Source of the DNA: an uncultured Prolixibacteraceae bacterium
GTDB lineage: Bacteria; Bacteroidota; Bacteroidia; Bacteroidales; Prolixibacteraceae
Direction: 5' to 3'
Length of the DNA: 39,102 bases
Assembly (NCBI GenBank): GCA_903834475.1
Contig: CAILJH010000237.1
Span: 1 to 39,102, forward strand
Below the pieces are notes generated by a model. The model was given only the letters and a program-made list of their open reading frames with translations, had not been told where the DNA came from and made no database searches. The first letter of the stretch is position 1, and each line of letters begins with the position of its first letter. Positions 36,029 through 39,102 of the stretch are shown piece after piece. The position numbers and the translations under genes were made by a program.

Positions 36029-37864
36029 CTATTTCAATTCAATTATCATAGCCGAACTGGCCGGTATTTTGAGGGTTTTCAGATCAGAAATATTAGCTCC
36101 TGAAATGATCTCTTTTCCTGAGGTACAATTCGCCATGATTTCCTTGAACCGACTGGTATCAATTGTTTTTTCCTGCGCATTTTTATTCAGGATCACCATT
36201 ACTTTACTGTCCTGATTGTATCGGAAATATACATAGATGTTATCTTCAGGAAAAAAGTGAAGTAATTTTCCGGAGTGAACAACTTCGCTGGTTTTCCGCC
36301 AGTTCAGTACTTTACGGACAAATTCCTGTGCCTGTATTTGCTTTTCTGAAAGACCGGCTCCCGTAAATGCGTTCACCTGATCTCCATTCCAACCGCCGGG
36401 AAAATCGGAGCGGATGATACCGTGTTCACCGGTACCCGGATTTGCCATCAGGATTTCAGTTCCGTAAAACAACTGCGGAATTCCGCGGGTAGTAGCATAA
36501 TAGACAATCCCCATTTTCATCCAGTCGAAATTCTCGTTTAATTGGGTGTAAAACCTTGACATATCGTGATTATCGGGGAAAACCACCAATTTTTCAGGAT
36601 TCGGAAATTGAAAATCATTTGCCAGCGCTTCATACATTTGCACTAATCCGCCACTATTCGGATTTTTCAAACTCTGAATAACCGCATTATTTAAAGGAAA
36701 GTCCATCAGGCCGGGAAGATCAGAAACATAGCCATCCTGATTTTTTTTACCTTTTTGCCAGTATGAAATCAAAGCCGCATTCATCGACCACTCCTCTCCT
36801 ACCATGTAAAAACCGGGATATTCTTCCAGTATCCGTTTGGTCCATTCGGCCATCGCAAATTTATCGGGATATGGATAGGTGTCCATGCGGATTCCATCCA
36901 GACCAACGTATTCGGTCCACCAGATACTGTTCTGAATCAGGTAATTGGCCAAAAAATGATTCCGTTGATTCAAATCGGGCATCGTAGGAACAAACCAACC
37001 GTCTGACATCATTTTCTGATCAGCTTTGGAAGCATAAGGATCCTCGACGGTAATGTGCTGATGATTGGTAATTTTGTATTCAGGATAAAAGTTTAACCAA
37101 TCAGGCGATGGCATGTCGTTCATCCACCAATGCTCCGAACCGATGTGATTGAATATCATGTCCATCATTAGCTTCATGCCTTTTTGATGGATGGTCTGGC
37201 CCAGTTCGCGGTATTCTTCATTCGTACCATATCGCGGATCGACCTTGTAAAAATCGGTAGTCGAATATCCATGGTACGAAACCCGTGTCATGTTATTTTC
37301 CAGCACCGGATTGAGCCAAACGGAGGTAAAACCCATCTTCGAAATGTAATCGAGACTGTTTTTTATTCCCTGAATATCGCCGCCATGCCGCCCGTTTTTA
37401 TCGGTTCGGTTGGGTAATTCTTTCATCCCGGCAACCGCGTCGTTGGAAGGATTTCCGTTAACAAAACGATCGGGAGTAACCAGGTAAATCACATCGGAGG
37501 CATCAAAACCTTTCCGGCTGGAAGAATTGAGTTCGCGGGTTTTCAATTCAAAGGTATAGCTGACCTCTTCTTTCTTGTTTTTCCTGAACAGAATCGGGAA
37601 ACTTCCGGCCTGGGCTTCCGGAGAAATGCTCAAATCAATGAAAACGTAATTCGGATTTTCCTGACGGGATACCGAACTGATCCTCACTCCGGGATAACTC
37701 AGGCTTATTTCGCTTGAAGCAATTTCCTGCCCGTGAACCATCAGCTGAACGCTTGGATTTTTCATGCCCACCCACCAAAACATGGGTTCAACGCGGTCAA
37801 CATTCAAAGCAAAAATTGAAAGACTGAACGCGATCAATAAAGAGAATAAACTTAACTTTTTCAT
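36029..37864 (-). CDS. GH13 cyclomaltodextrinase/neopullulanase-like (SusA-type)
   Basis: 611 residues. The signal peptide ends IFALNVD (about 1-21), with no lipobox, so the protein is periplasmic. An N-terminal beta domain (about 22-125; PMFWWVGMKNPSVQLMVHG) typical of cyclomaltodextrinases precedes the barrel. The barrel starts IYLVTPDRFVNGNPSNDAV and has MMDMIFNHIG, the nucleophile Asp in DGIRMDTYPYPD, the acid/base Glu in MVGEEW and FPDNHDMSR. It resembles SusA-like neopullulanases that cut imported maltodextrins. It lies between the GH65 gene and the GH13 lipoprotein gene, all on one strand. Confidence 0.92.
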   Translation of the reverse strand: MKKLSLFSLLIAFSLSIFALNVDRVEPMFWWVGMKNPSVQLMVHGQEIASSEISLSYPGVRISSVSRQENPNYVFIDLSISPEAQAGSFPILFRKNKKEEVSYTFELKTRELNSSSRKGFDASDVIYLVTPDRFVNGNPSNDAVAGMKELPNRTDKNGRHGGDIQGIKNSLDYISKMGFTSVWLNPVLENNMTRVSYHGYSTTDFYKVDPRYGTNEEYRELGQTIHQKGMKLMMDMIFNHIGSEHWWMNDMPSPDWLNFYPEYKITNHQHITVEDPYASKADQKMMSDGWFVPTMPDLNQRNHFLANYLIQNSIWWTEYVGLDGIRMDTYPYPDKFAMAEWTKRILEEYPGFYMVGEEWSMNAALISYWQKGKKNQDGYVSDLPGLMDFPLNNAVIQSLKNPNSGGLVQMYEALANDFQFPNPEKLVVFPDNHDMSRFYTQLNENFDWMKMGIVYYATTRGIPQLFYGTEILMANPGTGEHGIIRSDFPGGWNGDQVNAFTGAGLSEKQIQAQEFVRKVLNWRKTSEVVHSGKLLHFFPEDNIYVYFRYNQDSKVMVILNKNAQEKTIDTSRFKEIMANCTSGKEIISGANISDLKTLKIPASSAMIIELK

Positions 37865-37942
37865 GTTAAATCAATATGTAAATTAAATATTCAATTATTT
37901 TCCTGAATCTTATAAAAATGCCATTCTGTATGCAAAATTGTT

Positions 37943-38013
37943 TGACCCCGATGGGGTCACAGGTATATAGAGAATTCCGTTTTTCTATATACATCCGACC
38001 CCGACCGGAGTCG
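37943..38013. repeat. Triple-hairpin composite repeat between GH65 and GH13 genes
   Basis: Three adjacent hairpins: TGACCCC/GGGGTCA (37943-37959), GTATATAGA/TCTATATAC (37963-37992, extendable inward with A/T and G/T pairs) and CGACCCCG/CGGAGTCG (37996-38013, one mismatch). The outer hairpins are GC-rich and similar to one another, and the central one is A/T-rich, so the unit is organised symmetrically. It occupies the 203-bp gap and may stabilise mRNA ends or be a non-autonomous repeat. Confidence 0.65.
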
Positions 38014-38067
38014 TAGAGTTTTTGAATAACAGGGATTGAATCTTATATATTGTGTCCTGATATTAGT

Positions 38068-39102
38068 TTACAAGGTGAATTCCTTTTTCGCCTCCAAGGT
38101 GTATTGATTTCCTTTAACAACGAGTTCCAGATTCACTTTGGAATGATTGATCACCCGAATATTCATTTTGTCCATTTTAAATTCAAGATGTGCACCCCGG
38201 AAATTTATCCGGAATGAATACGAATTCCAGCCTTCAGGAATAAAAGGGTTAAAATGAAGCTGACCGTTTCGCACGCGCATTCCGCCAAAACCCTGAACAA
38301 AAGCCATCCAGGTTCCGCCCATGCTGGTAATATGCAGTCCGTCGTTGGTGTCGTTGTTATAATCGTCCAGATCCAAACGGGCTGTGCGCAAATACATTTC
38401 ATATGCTTTTTCCCGGCGACCTAATGAAGCAGCCAGAATAGAATGAACACAGCTTGAAAGAGATGATTCGTGCACAGTGAGTGGTTCATAAAAATCAAAA
38501 TGACGCTCAATACTCTTCTTGTCAAATTCATCTTCGAACCAGTAAATACTTTGCAGGGTATCCGCTTGTTTAATGTATGGCGAACGCAAAATACGGTCCC
38601 ACGACCATTTCTGATTAATTGGCCTGTCTTTCGGATTTAACAGGTTTGCCGGAATCAATTCCTTATCGAGAAATCCATCCTGCTGCAGAAATATCTTGCG
38701 TGAAAAGTCATATGGGAAATACATTTCCTTTATGATCTTCATCCAACGCGAAGTTTCCTTGAGTTCCTGCAATTTTAGTTTTTTTACCAGATCACCATAC
38801 AAAAACGGATGTTCCTTTTTCAGGTATTCTATGGCTTCCAGCGTATATTTTAAGGTCCACACGGCCATGTAGCTCGTATGGAAATTGTTGTTCACATTAT
38901 TCTCATATTCGTTCGGTCCGGTAACTCCGAGCATCACAAATTTCTTTTTTTCTTCCGACCAGTTGATCCGCTGGCTCCAGAAACGCGACAAGGCCAGAAG
39001 CACTTCAAATCCGTACGGGGCAAGGTATTCCCTGTCGCCGGTATAACTGATGTAATTGAAAATAGCAAAAGCAATGGCGCCGTTCCGGTGAATTTCCTCG
39101 AA
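38068..39102 (-). CDS. GH65 glycoside phosphorylase (maltose-phosphorylase-like), 5' part cut by window edge
   Basis: The minus frame is open from 39102 to the TAA at 38068, giving 344 C-terminal residues of a protein usually about 770 long. It enters within the (alpha/alpha)6 barrel at EIHRNGAIAFAIFNYISYTG. GVTGPNEYENNVNNNFHTSY carries the catalytic acid Glu in the GPxEY motif of GH65. The KQADTLQSIYWFED segment and the phosphate-site HESSLSSCVHSILAA also fit. The C-terminal beta domain includes GGTWMAFVQGFGGMRV and LHFNPFIPEGWNSYSF. It would split maltose (or a related disaccharide) to glucose and beta-glucose-1-phosphate. It heads the GH13 cluster. Confidence 0.9.
   Translation of the reverse strand, partial: FEEIHRNGAIAFAIFNYISYTGDREYLAPYGFEVLLALSRFWSQRINWSEEKKKFVMLGVTGPNEYENNVNNNFHTSYMAVWTLKYTLEAIEYLKKEHPFLYGDLVKKLKLQELKETSRWMKIIKEMYFPYDFSRKIFLQQDGFLDKELIPANLLNPKDRPINQKWSWDRILRSPYIKQADTLQSIYWFEDEFDKKSIERHFDFYEPLTVHESSLSSCVHSILAASLGRREKAYEMYLRTARLDLDDYNNDTNDGLHITSMGGTWMAFVQGFGGMRVRNGQLHFNPFIPEGWNSYSFRINFRGAHLEFKMDKMNIRVINHSKVNLELVVKGNQYTLEAKKEFTL

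Overview
The window is chromosomal DNA from a member of the Bacteroidota, most likely Bacteroidales/Marinilabiliales; the rank below phylum is inference. The grounds are Bacteroidota-typical families (DUF4270, DUF4296, DUF5723-like barrels, BspA-type leucine-rich repeats, orphan GT5-like domain beside panC), -7 boxes of the form TAnnTTTG, short A/T-rich leaders without clear Shine-Dalgarno sites, and a SusA-like maltodextrin cluster. No tRNA, rRNA, CRISPR array or phage module was recognised.

Layout. 1-4121 (minus) is most of a giant secreted BspA-like leucine-rich-repeat protein whose 3' end lies beyond the left edge. A 465-bp divergent intergenic region with a long inverted repeat follows. 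4587-9269 holds three tandem paralogues of a predicted outer-membrane barrel protein. 9382-11485 is rpoN plus a PAP2-like membrane protein. 11486-15333 holds an M3 metallopeptidase, a flavin reductase and a DUF2147 protein, interleaved with three copies of a ~200-bp hairpin-ended repeat. 15332-20438 (minus) is a housekeeping block: panC, panD, rfaE2, radA, a DUF4296 lipoprotein, an amidohydrolase remnant and a radical SAM enzyme. 20717-24781 (plus) is a GT5-like domain protein, a DUF4270 lipoprotein and glmS. 25006-28937 holds an aldo/keto reductase, a folate cluster (pteridine-reductase-like SDR, folB, folK) and a lipoprotein hydrolase. 28938-30975 (minus) is resB-ccsA for cytochrome c maturation. 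pheS follows, then a REP-associated tyrosine transposase with its palindromes, a DUF2007-Usp fusion, and at the right edge a maltodextrin cluster (GH65 phosphorylase, cut by the edge, and two GH13 enzymes).

The most notable content is repetitive. (1) Three copies of a MITE-like element have inverted-repeat ends that each combine a GC hairpin with G-rich runs (canonical quadruplex motif at one end). One copy sits between two genes and supplies the only ATG and first ~28 codons of the M3 peptidase and the last ~12 codons of the flavin reductase. (2) A RAYT transposase is flanked by 29-bp palindromes and carries a third, in-frame copy inside its own coding sequence. (3) Two further composite hairpin repeats fill the gaps of the maltodextrin cluster. 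(4) The BspA-like gene has near-identical repeats, including a 237-bp tandem unit.

Only 4122-4586 exceeds 300 bp without a gene. Shorter gaps 6072-6279, 14475-14682 and 24782-25005 show nothing I can name.
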